From Piromyces finnis (Eukaryota > Neocallimastigomycota > Neocallimastigomycetes > Neocallimastigales > Neocallimastigaceae), in the NCBI GenBank assembly GCA_002104945.1, contig MCFH01000003.1, forward strand, positions 496,001-560,000: 64,000 nucleotides of DNA. The letters run 5' to 3'. Below are positions 36,651 to 49,399 of the stretch, piece after piece; within the stretch, counting starts at the first letter, position 1, and each line of letters opens with the position of its first letter. Made by a program: the position numbers and the translations under genes. The notes below the pieces were generated by a model. It was not told the DNA's origin, searched no databases, and saw only the letters and a program-made list of their open reading frames with translations.

Positions 36651-36904
36651 TTTTCACTTTCCTTTATATACAAATTATGATAGGTAATAATAATATATGT
36701 ATATCAAATTCTTTAAAATTTTTTTTTATTATTTAAATATATAATAAAAAGAAAAAAAAAATGGATGACTTTTTTTTTTTATTTTTATTTTTTTCAAAAG
36801 TGTGTGTGTGTGTGTGTATGAAAAAATTCTATATAATAATAAAATAAATTTTTTTAAAGTTTATTTTTTTTTTTCAAATTATTAAATTAACATCAAAACT
36901 TTAA

Positions 36905-36935
<31 letters not shown>

Positions 36936-37330
36936 TAAATTATAATAATAAAACGATGAAATAAAAAAAAAAAAAAAGAATTTTTATAATCCAGAAATTT
37001 TTAAAATTTTGAAAAATGAACGTTTCTTTTTCTTTTCCTTCTACCTTACTTTATTTCTAATAAATATCAAAATATTATTTAAATTGGTTAAATTTTAAAT
37101 TTTACATCCATCCCATCATAATATTTATATAAAAATTAACTTTTTTTTTTATTTATTTAATTGAATATTGGATATAATAAATATACAAGAGATGTCATAT
37201 AAATAACTAAATAGATATATATAGATATATAGATATGTTAAAATGGCAAACTAGAATTTCCTTTTTTAAAAGAAAATTAAATTGTAACATATTTGATTAT
37301 TTGATAAATAAAAATATTAATAATAATAAA

Positions 37331-37381
<51 letters not shown>

Positions 37382-37472
37382 AAAAAAAATCGAAATTATA
37401 AATTAAAGCTATATATCAGAAATGTATATAAATGATAGAAGGATCATGCTAATACTATAAATTAATATAAGT
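36651..37472. other. intergenic region with poly-T tracts
   Basis: Promoter side of ARL6 and 3' side of POLE3 (both leftward). It includes a GT dinucleotide run near 36801-36818 and a poly-T run of about 43 nt at 37338-37380. No gene seen. Confidence 0.5.
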
Positions 37473-38006
37473 TTAATTATTAGTGTTTCTTTTTTTATTA
37501 GATCCTTCAATATTCATATCATCAGCTTTTCTTTTTTTATTATTTGATTTTGTAATATCATCATCTAAACTTGATTCTGAATCAGAAATGGATTCAGAGG
37601 TAGTACTGGAATTTCCTTCGACATCAGAAATAGAAAATGCTTCAGAATCTGATTCTGTAGCTAATTTTGAATTAGACTTTTTTGGTTTTTTTCCTTTACT
37701 ACTTTTAATAGCAGGTTCTTTACTAGATTCTTTTCCCTTTTCTTTTTCTTCTCCTTCCCCTTCTTCCTCATAATCATCTTCAATATTAATATCTGTATCG
37801 TTATCAGAATCAATTTCTAAATCTTCTTCATTTTCCATTTCTTCATCTTCTTCCATTTCTTCATTATCTTTATCTTTTCCCTTATTTTTTGGTTTTTTAG
37901 TATCATCCTTATTTTCCTTTTTATTTGGTTGAACACGTTTTGACTTTAATTTTTGAATTTTTCTATATTCTTTTGATAATGTAATTATAAAAATAATATT
38001 GTAAGG

Positions 38007-38058
<52 letters not shown>

Positions 38059-38174
38059 TAGAGTAATAATAATGACAATAACAAGAACATATAAATATAT
38101 TGAAAAATATAAAGAAATCAATGAAATTGACGAATTTCAAATTTGATTTCGATTTTGATTTTGATTTCAATTTC

Positions 38175-38229
<55 letters not shown>

Positions 38230-38889
38230 TAAAATGTTTTAATTAATCTACCTTCTAAGGCATCCTTTAATTTATCAGAAAATTCGTCAAATTCTAATGT
38301 TTCTAAAGCAGAAAAAATATCATTGGCAGATAAAATTTTTTTATTAGTTGATTTTGTTACGTCATTAGCAGTAGCTGTTAAATAATTAATGAAAATGGTA
38401 GCACTTTTTGTCATAACTACTTTTGCTTCTTTATTAATTAATGCATTGTCTGGAAGCTATATAGACATAAAATAGCATAATAATAAGATAATATTTTAAA
38501 AAAGAAAAATAAATTAATAAACCTTTTTTATATATAAATTTTTGCAGAAAATCTATTTATTATATGGTGAATTTTATTTAATTGAAATTTTATATAGATA
38601 TATGAACACTATCATTCGTATAATAATAACAATGATAACAATGATAACGATAAAAAGTATATCTTTATTTATTTTCTTTTTTTTTTTTTTTTTTTTTTTT
38701 CAAATTTATGATGATTGATTAATAAATTGAGCCATCATTTAAAAATGAAATTTCATTTTATTTAATATCTTTTGAATATACATATGTAATATATTTTGTT
38801 AATTATGATATATATAATATATTTACAGCTGCTTTAATAACTCTCATAACACAAGCCTTTGGCAATTCAAATTCATCGATAGATGTCAT
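37473..38889 (-). CDS. POLE3: DNA polymerase epsilon subunit 3 / Dpb4 (CHRAC17-like histone-fold protein), 254 aa, three exons
   Basis: Exons (minus): 38827-38889, 38252-38456, 37473-37969; 765 nt in phase. The N-terminus MTSIDEFELPKACVMRVIKAA and the following LPDNALINKEAK, ATIFINYLTATAND, SANDIFSALETLEFDEF segments form a complete H2B-like histone fold (residues 8-90). EYRKIQKLKSKR follows, then a long acidic, Ser-rich tail with basic clusters (KGKKPKKSNSK, NNKKRKADD). POLE3/Dpb4 pairs with POLE4/Dpb3 in the leading-strand polymerase and is also a chromatin-accessibility complex subunit that passes H3-H4 at forks. Acidic tails are typical of the family; this one is longer than usual. The second intron holds a poly-T run of 50-plus nt and an AAT microsatellite. 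Confidence 0.9.
38009..38228. repeat. (AAT)n and poly-T tracts in a POLE3 intron
   Basis: About 16 AAT units at 38009-38058 and a nearly pure T tract at about 38172-38228, both within the intron 37970-38251. Confidence 0.9.
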
Positions 38890-39762
38890 TTTTTGAAATT
38901 TGGTATATAATTTCTTATTTAATAATTTTTTTTTATTATTAGTTTAAAAATTTTCAATACATTAACTATAAAATAAGATACAATGTAATACATTAAGAAT
39001 AATGTATGTATTGGATAAAGAATAATAAAAAATGATATTCTGATATTATTTTACACCTTTTTATATTTATCATAGAATAGAAAAAAAAAAAAAAAAGTAA
39101 TTTATAAAGAATTTCATATTAATATATATAATAAAGGTTTTTTTTATTATTTTATTTTAATTATCTTTTTTATTAAACTATGGTAGTTATTAGAAAGTAA
39201 AAATCAATAATTTTTTTTAGTTTAAATGTTATTACTTTCATTTATAAAATAATAATATTTTAAAAGTCCCTTTTCTTTACCCTACCATTTCTTAATACTA
39301 TTATTTGATAAGAATACAAAAATGTATAGTGAATATGACATACTTTTTATACTCTACATATTGTCAACTAATTTTATAATTTTATAAGTTTTTTATATAT
39401 ATAAAATAATAATAATAGTAATATAGTTTTTTAACTCTTTGTATTTATTATAAAAAAATTTTTTTTTATTAATGTAAAATGGTAAAATGAAACTCAAAAA
39501 ATATATATGTTTTTGAATAGGAAAAAAAATAAAAAAAAAATTTTTTTATTTTTATTTTTTTTTCAAGTTTTAATAATAATAACAATATTAATATATAAGA
39601 AATAATTATAATTTGATAATCTTCAATTTTATTTAAAATTTTACAGAATTAAACAAATAGAAAAAGACAGTCATCTTTTAACAACAACAATTTATAATAT
39701 AAATTACCAAAATCTTATAGACATTTCTTATATTTTTTTTAAAAAAAAAAAAAAAAAAAAAA
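38890..39762. promoter_or_regulatory. divergent intergenic region (POLE3 / Rho-like)
   Basis: 0.87 kb between two divergent starts, AT-rich, no ORF or recognisable site; a 23-nt poly-A lies immediately before the Rho-like ATG. Confidence 0.45.
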
Positions 39763-40808
39763 ATGCAAACAATAAAAATTGTTATTATTGGTGATTCCCA
39801 AGTTGGAAAAGTAATTATTTTATTTTATTTTATTATACCAATAAAAAAATCTATTCTATTCATTATCTTTTTATAATAATAAAAATTAAAATTTTAAATT
39901 AATAATTATATATATTTAATACTAACGTTTGATGGATGCTTCATTTATTATACTTTTTTTTTTTCTCTCTAGGATTTATTAATTTTTAATTATACAACGA
40001 ATAAAGGTATAAAAGATTATAAACAAACAGTTAAGAATCAAATATTTCTCATTTATTTTTCTTTTTTTTTTTTTTTATATATATATAAAGTAATTTTCTT
40101 TTTAATAATTAACCAAATTATTTTTTTTTTTAAATGAAATTCTTTTTTTTTTTTTTTAAATAAAAATATATACTATTATATATATAATAAAATAGTCCTA
40201 TGATAATTATGAGGTTACTATAAACATTTCAAATCATCCATGTAAATTAGAGCTTACTTCCGTTTTAGGTAAATTATCATGGGAATAAAAAAAAATATAG
40301 GATAAAAAAAATAAATATCTAAAAAAAAAAAAATTATTATCAATAAACTTTTTTTAATATTAATATCTAATTATTATCATTCAATATATATTCTATACCA
40401 CCACTATCACTATTATTACTACTAACACTTAACAATAACAACAATAAAAATAACAATAAAATAATTATTTTAAATAGCCTCGGCTGAATACGAAAGATTT
40501 AGACCATTATCTTATGCAAATACTGATGTTTTCTTAATGTGTTATAATGTCAATGATGAAGAAACCATGAATAGTGTTCGAAACAAATGGTACCCGGAAA
40601 TTCATAAATTTTGTCCCGGTACTCCTTATATTTTAGTTGGTACTCAAAAAGATCGTATTAAAGATGAAAAAAAATTAGAAGAAATAGATAAAGCTGGAAA
40701 GAAACTTGCAAAGGAAATTAAAGCAGTTAATTTTATTTCATGTAGTGCTGATACTGGAGAAGGAATCAAAGATGTTTTTAATAAAGTAATGCTTAAAGAT
40801 TAAATATT

Positions 40809-40848
<40 letters not shown>

Positions 40849-40974
40849 TTTTCTTTTTTTTAGAAATTAAAAATATTAATATATAACTATCTATTAATTT
40901 TATTATAGGCTATTATCGCAGCATTAGACCCAGGAACTGATGCACCAGATAATGACAATTGTATTATTCAATAA
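39763..40974 (+). CDS. atypical Rho-family protein with destroyed GTPase motifs (pseudo-GTPase), 183 aa, CAAX box
   Basis: Exons 39763-39810, 39973-40029, 40196-40268, 40478-40785, 40909-40974; 552 nt in phase. It aligns residue for residue with Cdc42/Rac numbering up to about 72. The Rho signatures NYTTNK (22-27), ERFRPLSYANTDVFLMCY, NKWYPEIHKFCPGTPYILVG and the C-terminal CIIQ prenylation box (180-183) are present. The nucleotide machinery is altered: P-loop GDSQVGKD carries Gly12Ser and Thr17Asp, and the DTAGQE motif (57-62) reads SVLASA, losing Asp57, Gly60 and Gln61. Thr35 and Asp38 in switch I remain, and TQKD replaces TKLD. It should not hydrolyse GTP or coordinate Mg normally, so it is probably a membrane-anchored scaffold or constitutively liganded Rho, analogous to Rnd/RhoH. 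Being spliced with an intact frame and CAAX box, it is not an ordinary decaying pseudogene. Confidence 0.85.
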
Positions 40975-41670
40975 GTACAAGATAATAAATTATCATAAGA
41001 GCGCCATACCTATTTTTATATTTTCTATTTTTCGAAAATATATATTGATTAAAAAAAAATAAAAGTTTTATTAAATAATAATAAATAATAAATAATAATA
41101 AATAATAATAATAATAATAATATCATTGATAAAGCAATTATTATTATTAGTAGTAGTATTAATTATTATTAATTATATCTAAAGTAGTTCTTTTTTTTTT
41201 TTTTTTTTTCTTATTTAACCTCCCCAATATACCAAAAAATAGTTTTATCCAAAGTATATATAATGATATAGAATATTAATAATTACATATAAAATAATCA
41301 TAATCATAATTAAAATAAATATTGTTTAAAATAAATATTATTTAAATAAAATAGGGATAAACACATTTAAAAATTTGATATAATTTTTCATATTAAAGCA
41401 TTTTCAATTCTCTTTTTTTTTTTTTTTTTTTTTTTTAAATTATAAAACTTTATATCATCATTAAAATGTACAAATAACTATCTACACCATATATATTATA
41501 TAATTATTTTAGTTATTTTTATTTATTTATTTATTATATAAAGAAGTTAGTTCTTTAAATACAATAAGGAATTAGTTATTATTTTATTTTACATATATAA
41601 AATATTATATATTATATTTATTATATTAGTTGTTGGTAATATTATATTATATAAAATGTTATTAATATAA

Positions 41671-41702
<32 letters not shown>

Positions 41703-42004
41703 CAAAAGATAAATACCTTTTATATAATTCTCTTTCTTTTCTTTTTTTGATATATTTACTAGAGAAAAATATAAAATGATATTTTCTTTGATAAAAATTA
41801 AAACTATTTTTTTTTTTTAATAATTAATAGATAATAATTCTATTTAGTTTAATTTTTAATTTCTATGATATAAATTTCTATATATATATGTGTGTATTGT
41901 ATTGGTATTTTTTTTTTTAAGTATTTCTGTATAATTTATTTTTTATATTTATATTGAAAAAAAAATAGAGGGTTATCTTTTATTTATAATTATAAATGTT
42001 TCCT
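40975..42004. other. convergent intergenic region (Rho-like / ANKRD13-like)
   Basis: 1 kb of 3'-flanking AT-rich DNA with AAT repeats near 41085-41120 and several poly-T tracts. No gene seen. Confidence 0.5.
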
Positions 42005-43770
42005 TTATTTAACATTCATAAAGTAAATTTGATCGTATTTATAATTCTTTGGTATGTTAAATAAATCGTCTGGAATATCATCTGGATTAATGCTACAATC
42101 AGTGACTCTAAGTTGAGCCTTAACAGTAGCTAATATTGGAACAATAATCTTTAATGGGAATTTTTTGTTACTATGAATCATTTTTTGAATACATTGAATT
42201 CCGTAACGGTATTCATCTCTATCAAAATGATCTTCTTCATCTGTTTTATTAACTTGATCAAAGAACATTAAACTGACATAATCAATTAAAGGTTGGAATT
42301 GATCTAAGCATACTGGGAAAGTATGTTCTTGGGACATCCAAAGTTTAATAGCATTATTGAATGATTTTCTTTCTTCATCAATACTCATAATACGACCCAT
42401 ATGTAAAATATCAGCATTTACTTCATTAAAGTATTGTTCTTCATTAACCTTACTATTTTCCCAATCAAAATCTTTAAGTCTTGCAACTTTTTCTTCCCAT
42501 TCTTTTTCCTTTCTAGCTTTTTCAATATTGGCTGCAGTTTTAGCAGCTTTTTCATGACGTTCATAAGCCTCGTCCCAATTTAATGTATCCTCTATACCAT
42601 CAGTAACTTCATAGTTGACAGTCTTTCCATTTTTATTGACGTCGGATGATGCTTTATCTTCATCACATATATTTTTAAATTCATCAATAAATTCAATCAT
42701 TAAATATTCAATATATCCTGGATACATTTGTTTCAAGTAAAGCATATCCCTTTCTGTAATGACATTACCATCATTATCTTTACCACGAAGAATCATATCA
42801 TTAATATTTTTACTGACGTATATATCAATATCTTTATAATCAACAATACTTTCATCAAGGTATTTTTGGAAAACACTTTCTGTTACTCTTGGTTCATTGG
42901 AGAAGGATTGACGAGAACTAGAAGTTTTAGTATTGTTATCATTCATGGAAGCGATAGATTCATCATCACTATCATCATCACTATCATCGTCGTCTTCCTC
43001 CTTGGAGTATTTTCCTTTATTTTTGAAAATATTACCTTTAAAGTTTTCTTTGTGGGATGATGCTGAATCGATCATGAAGGATTTTTCAATATTCATAAGT
43101 TTATTTGAAACAAGTTCTGATTCAGTAAAAATGAGACCTCCACTATCTCTTTTCATAGTTTTATTTCTAGATTGTTCAACATTTATAATTTTTGTTCTGA
43201 TATCACTTTTACGATCACCAATGGTTGTTTCATTTGTTCTTTTACGAATAATAAGTTTAAAATCTCTTGCTTTGTATAAATCAGATTTATATGATTTACC
43301 ACCTTCCATTTGAAGGGTTTTCTTTGTCTTTTTTAAGAGACCTCCCTTTTTTTGTTTAATAATGAAATTAGAAGTATCAACAAAAACTTTATATAATGTT
43401 TTAATGTCAACATTAGACATTAAAAGATTGTTGATTAACCATTGTGGCATTTCTGGATATAATTCTTGATAGGTTTTTTTCTTGTGATCTAATACAACAA
43501 TATTACACATACCATCAATTTTAAATTTTGCAATCACTGACATATTACCTTTAATGGCTCTTGGAATACCTCTAGTATCAAATCCAGCAATAGTAGTATC
43601 AAGTCTAAAGAAATTTCCTTTTTTATAGAAATGTATGGTATCTTTTGGGCATATTTTAGAAATCATTGGTACTATTTTTTTTTATTGAAAAAATAAATAT
43701 ATAAATTAGTAATTAGTATTAGTATCAAATATTTGTATTGACATTATTCCTACTTCTACTACTACTATTT

Positions 43771-43841
<71 letters not shown>

Positions 43842-44402
43842 TATTATCTATTATCTATTATTGTTTTCATTTCAATATGATTTTTACCTTGACTTTTACA
43901 CTTGAATTTTATTTTCATGTGAACATTTGGTAATACTTCATTCCATTGTTCTAATTTACCACCACTTACAGCAAAGCCTTTAATATAATCTCTGTACTTC
44001 ATTAATATAATTTTTTCAATAATATCAATATCACCAAGCCTAATAATTTATTTAAATTTTTATATTATTTTATTAGAAAAATGAGGAAAAACAATCTATA
44101 CACTAATCTATCTTTTATCTATATTTAAACTATATTTATGTGTGTAATATATACATGAGAGCTTCATCTAACGGATTCCAGTTATATGTATTTCTAGTAA
44201 TAACGTCACATCCATTATTAAGAAGAGCTATAATACAGTCTCTACGATCTAACATAAGGGCTAAATGAATTGGTGAGTTACCATGATGGTCTTTTTCATT
44301 GATACGTTTTTTCATTTCATTATCTTTTAATAATTCCAAAAGTGCTTTTCGGTCATCACGAAAAACACAACGATGAATTGGATAGGATTCAAATATAGTC
44401 AT
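42005..44402 (-). CDS. ANKRD13-like protein (ankyrin repeats + GPCR-chaperone domain), 688 aa, three exons
   Basis: Exons (minus): 44155-44402, 43888-44039, 42005-43671; 2067 nt in phase. N-terminal ankyrin repeats (residues 5-95) contain YPIHRCVFRDD, DHHGNSPIHLALMLDRRDC and NTYNWNPLDEAL. They lead into LMKYRDYIKGF, VPMISKICPKDTIHFYK and RLDTTIAGFDTRG, the start of the PF11904 domain, which ends with FPLKIIVPILATVKAQLRVTD. Human ANKRD13 proteins are membrane-associated ubiquitin-binding adaptors in endocytosis of receptors. The acidic stretch around residue 360 (EEDDDDSDDDSDDES) and a coiled, Glu/Lys-rich segment near 510-535 are extra. I did not see a clear ubiquitin-interacting motif, so ubiquitin binding is not claimed. 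Length is near the family's usual 500-650 aa. Confidence 0.88.
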
Positions 44403-44991
44403 TTTTTACTTTCTTTTCTAAGACTATTTATGTATTTTAAGAGATTTTTTTTATTTCTATTTCTATTTATTATGTTATATTATCTTTATTATTATTACTT
44501 TTTAAAAATATTTTTTTTTAGTATATTTAATAAAGATATCTTATAATATTCCTTTTTACCTGCTATATTATAAGATATAGTTATAATTTTTTTTTTTAGT
44601 GTATTGAAAAAGTAGCCAAAAAAAAAAAGGTATACTTTATGAATCTTTATATAATAATTAATTTTTTTTTTTTAATTATCGTTATTTAATTTTCTGTCAT
44701 CATAAATTAAAAATTTAATCTATTTTCAATTGATATATCATTAATATTATAAAATAATATATTACATTGAATAGAATAAGGTATTTATAATATATATTTT
44801 TGATATATTATCTATTATACATTATATATTATGTATATATGGATAAGTTTTGGAGTATATAACATTTTCTAAAGACGAAAACAAAAAAACACCAATATTC
44901 TAATTTTATTTAAAACAATATATATTATATAAATAATATATTATTAAATTAAATAAAGGAACTTCTTATTTAAATGAATATATTCAAGTTC

Positions 44992-45030
44992 TATTTATTG
45001 TAGTTTAAAAATTGTTAACTACAATAAATA
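44992..45030. repeat. 14-bp perfect inverted repeat, 11-nt loop
   Basis: TATTTATTGTAGTT at 44992-45005 is the exact reverse complement of AACTACAATAAATA at 45017-45030. It could form a hairpin in DNA or RNA; no gene is attached. Confidence 0.8.
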
Positions 45031-46890
45031 ACACTGTATATAAACAATATATTATAATAAATTAATATTATAGTATTTTAAATATTTTAAAAATTTTAAT
45101 TTTTTATATTAAAAAATAAATATGATTTTAATTAAATTTAAATTAAATTTTATATTAAAAGGATTCGATAATTTATATAATACATTTTTTTAATTGGCCA
45201 AAAAATTAACACAAAAAAAATGATGCAGATGCAAAAAAATGAAGGCAAGAAAAATAAATAAACAAGACAAATAAAAAGGCACTTTTAATTTTTTTTTCTT
45301 TTAAATAATTGAGGAAGAAGGAAAAATAAAGAAAAGGAAAAGAAAGGAATCATTTTATATTTTATTATAAAAAAGAAAAATTATTTAAAGTAACTTTTTT
45401 TTTGAAATAATCATAATTTCATTATTTATAATTCTAAAAAATTTTAAATTTTTACAAGGGATAAATTAATATTTATTAGATTTCTTTAAGATAAATCATA
45501 CTGATTGTTTTTATTAGTTTTATTATTATTTTATTTAATTCTACCTTATTATTAGTACATTATATGTACTTTATTAATAACTAATAATTATTATTTCATT
45601 TATATTATTATTTTTACTACAACAATATTCTTTTCTTTTTTTCTTCTTCTATAATCAAATTATTTATAATTAATTAAAAAGTAATTAAAATTTAATCATT
45701 TTCTTTACTTATTCATTCTTATTCATTTCATCATAATGGAAAAACTTGCTTTTCTCAATATTAAAAAATTTTTCTTTTTTTTGATATTGTTTTTTTTTTT
45801 ATTTAAAAGTTCACATGGTTTTGAAAAAAAAAGAAAACATTGGTCATTCTTTTTTGTTATTCTAGATTTTCTTTTAAATTACTTTTACTTTTGCTACTTT
45901 CCTCATTCTTCATTTTGAATATATATATATATATCTTTTTATATCAATACTATCATCATCAATTTTACAGTTTATTTTTTTTTAGGCATTATTCTAGATT
46001 TTTAAATAATATTTTTTTACTTTTTTTTAGGGATGACAAAAATGGATACAAAAAATTTTATATTAAATAAAGTTTAATATCAATATTTTTTATATTAATT
46101 TTTTTTTCTTTTATCCATTTTAAGTAAATGCAAATGCATGGCTTAAAACTTTAAATTATATTAATTTTAAATTCTTTTTTTTATTATTATAGTTTTAAAC
46201 ATATTAAATCTTAAAGGAATAGACCTGATAAAAGAAAGTAGTGTTCTTGCTGGTATTATTATTATTGTTTATAGTTATTAGTATTAGTATTACTAGATGC
46301 TAAAAAAAAAAGTTATGGAAGAAGTGTCATGATGTATTCCTCCATTTAAATCATAGTTAGTGAGACTCATAAAAGTTAGAACATTCCTTTCCAAGGATAA
46401 ATAAATTAATAGTTTATTTAATATAAATAAATTTATTTTTATTTTTTATAAAACATTGACAAAAGAAAAAAAAAACATTTGTTAATAATGAAATATATAA
46501 AATATAATTAATCGTTGAGTTTTGAAAGGTAGATATGTAACATAAATAAACATTACATATAATATAGCATAATAATTTTTATATCGTTTTTTTTGTTTTT
46601 TTATAATAATAGAAGCTTAAATTTTTTTTTTTTTTTTTCAGTCTATTAAATTCATTTCATATGTTATTTTGGTTTCTAGACCTTTTTTCTTAATAAAAAT
46701 TAATATATTAGAAAAGAAGTCGGCTATGACCTACTTATATATAAAACATTTTTAATATAATAAATGTTTTATATAAAAATTTTAAAACCACCTCCTGAAG
46801 ATGTCATTCTAATAGATATATTTGTACTTTTTATTTTAAAAAGTAGTGTATTATTTTTTAATTAACTAACAAAGAAATAATAGTAAAATG

Positions 46891-47040
46891 CATCTATAAA
46901 ATATAAAATGCATCTATAATAGATAAAATACATCTATAATAGATAAAATCATCTATAAAATATAAAATGCATCTATAAAATATAAAATGCATCTATAATA
47001 GATAAAATACATCTATAATAGATAAAATGCATCTATAAAA
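46891..47040. repeat. 20-bp tandem repeat, 8 units
   Basis: Units start with CATCTATAA at 46891, 46911, 46931, 46950, 46970, 46990, 47010 and 47030. Two variants, CATCTATAAAATATAAAATG and CATCTATAATAGATAAAATA, alternate in patches. The array is followed directly by a small GC-richer stretch (GTGCTTTGCACGCACC). Confidence 0.9.
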
Positions 47041-47999
47041 ATGATGTGCTTTGCACGCACCTTCCTTCATTCAATTTTGTATTTATCTTTAACCCTTAAA
47101 TCAATTTTTTGTGTAAAAAAATTTATTTGAAACTAAAAAATTAACCATTCAAATTAAATAATAAATTAAAAAAGTAATTATTCATAAAAAAATACAGAAA
47201 TGTAACTATTCAAAAAGGATAGGAATGAAAAAATTTTAAATGGCATATTTTAACCACTGACTAGAAAAAAGTAGTGGTTAATCATGGCTTATTTTTTTTA
47301 TAGTTATAATGGTTAACTTTATTTTTTTTTTAAACATAATTATATAAACTTTTTTATTATTTTAATTGTATCTATTTACATAAAGTATTTTATGTGTGTG
47401 ATAATTTATATATCTGTATTATATATATTTTATTTTTTTAGAAGGAAAAGTATTTGTTTTCTATTAAAATAGTTTTTTTTTTTTTTTATTTTTTTTAACT
47501 AGACATGATAACGAAAAGATAGTAATACTATTGAAAAAGAAAATATATAATAATTATGAAAAAGTAATAAACTCTTTTTTTTTTTTTTTCAAGAGGCTAT
47601 TTTTTAACTATATAAAAAACTTTTTTCTAATTATATAAAACTCTTTAGGAATAAAATTAGGTTGACTTTATTTATAATCATAATTAAAATTATCAACCTT
47701 TTACGAATGTGTATAATATCTATACCTTTTGTATATATATATATTAAAAAGAATAATTTATAAATAATAATTGTAAAAAAAAAAACATTGTTTTATATAT
47801 TTGAAATATATATCTATATTATTAATATTATAAGATTAATTTTGTTTGTTTTTTTGTTTGTGATTCTTTATAAAATGAATATTGCCTTATTCTTAATAAT
47901 AATGGATAATAATAACCTTTGTTATTCATTTAATATTCAACATTAATATAAATTATTCTTAATGGTATGAAAAGAACATTTTATAATTTAAGGTACGCT

Positions 48000-49220
48000 T
48001 CAAATCACACCAAATCCAAAATTGTCATCATTAGAATTGTTGATATTGATATTACTAGTAGAGCTATTAAATGTAGGTAAAAGTTCCCAATATTCTTCTT
48101 CTTGATATTCATTCTCACGTCGTTCATTATTATTAAAAATAAATAAAGCCATAATAACCGACATAAAAACAGTAAATATTGAAAATAATAGCCATATAAT
48201 ACCCCATAATTCTGGTGATAACCATTTCATTCCAGGAAGATTTGCAAATCGGGAGGCATCGGAAGATTCGATGCGACGTTTAATAAGATCTTCAATGATA
48301 TCCCATAATGAATATAAACCAGACATTATACTAGAAAATAATAATAAAAAAAAGTTTAATAATTATATAAATATTAATAATCTCTTAGGATTGTATCTCA
48401 TTAATTAATAAACAAAAAGTATAAATAATATAACTAAATAATATAGACTTTTAAATGTGATAATAATTTAATATTAAAAAAATTACCCGATAAACAAGAC
48501 AAAATATTGAATAATATTAATTTTCTTTATATATAATAACATCATCACAACGATAATGACAGCGATTGTAAAAACAAAAGTAAAGACACCAGTTGAATAA
48601 AACAAAGTACATCCCATACATAACACTATATTTCCATTGAATTATATATATATAATGTTTAATATATTATTTCTTTTTTTAAAAATATTTATCCTATTTT
48701 ATATCTTACTTATAATAAGTGAAGCAACTTTCGAAGTATTCTGATTAAATCCACAAAAAATGAGTAAACTACCAAATAAAGTACTATATCCATGAAAATT
48801 GCATATATATTGCATAATAATTTATTGATTAAATAATGATAATTATTATATTTAATAAATGATTGAAAAATCTTACATTTAAATTTTTGAAAATTTGTAA
48901 CATTCATCAATATATATATAATACTTTGAAAAAAATAATACTAACCTTCCAATGTATCCTGAAGGTATAATCAAATATGGATTTCCTCCTGCATACACTG
49001 TTTGACCACCTTGATTGGGATTAATAACAATTTTCTTTACAGATGCTTTGGTACATATAGCCATTAAAGCATGTGAGAGTTCATGTAAAGCAACTGTCAT
49101 TATCTTTAATAAGAAAAACGTTTTTATGATTTATATTTCGAATTAAATATCATGTAGTAAAAAAAAAAAAGGTATATTATTTTAATTTCTATTTTTTTTT
49201 TCTCATTTAATATATCCATT

Positions 49221-49255
<35 letters not shown>

Positions 49256-49399
49256 TTTAAAAGGCCATAATATCCAAGAGAGTGATTTTTGATTCCATAA
49301 AACACATATTAAAATGGTATATATTAAAAGTGTAATGATAATTTTAATTTGATTTCTTGAAGGTTTTAACCTTGACTTTATACTTGAAGGTATTACCAT
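48000..49399 (-). CDS. M50B-like integral-membrane metalloprotease family protein (PF13398 type), 281 aa, five exons
   Basis: Exons (minus): 49256-49399, 48946-49103, 48710-48783, 48487-48625, 48000-48330; 846 nt in phase. The zinc motif HELSH (HExxH, residues 55-59) lies in TVALHELSHALMAICT. The family block INPNQGGQTVYAGGNPYLIIPSGYIGS follows in two adjacent stretches. Several hydrophobic segments come next (LLIFCGF, TGVFTFVFTIAVIIVVMMLL, FVLFIG). Then comes the conserved GLYSLWDIIEDLI, with SSDASRFANLPG, a final TM helix and an acidic cytosolic tail. The last TM and tail contain GIIWLLFSIF and REENEYQEEEYWELL-like residues. Fungal and plant members of this family are uncharacterised zinc-protease-like proteins related to site-2 proteases. 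A second zinc ligand of the S2P type (an Asp in a later helix) was not located, so activity is uncertain. Confidence 0.85.

Larger units (their letters stand above)
44403..47999. other. 3.6-kb intergenic region with an inverted repeat and a 20-bp tandem repeat
   Basis: AT-rich DNA without a supported gene. A 60-codon ORF at 45736-45918 starts with a hydrophobic segment (MEKLAFLNIKKFFFFLILFF) but its remainder is Phe-rich chance translation. It contains a 14-bp inverted repeat at 44992-45030, a 20-bp tandem repeat at 46891-47040, and a 9-bp inverted repeat near 47247-47281. Confidence 0.5.

Noticed and set aside
45736-45918. 60-codon ORF with a hydrophobic N-terminus
   Set aside because: Low-complexity Phe/Leu translation of poly-T-rich DNA, no splice-consistent continuation and no family resemblance.
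46891-47040. Regularly spaced repeats as a possible CRISPR array
   Set aside because: The units abut one another with no unique spacers, there are no cas genes, and the genome is eukaryotic; it is a minisatellite.
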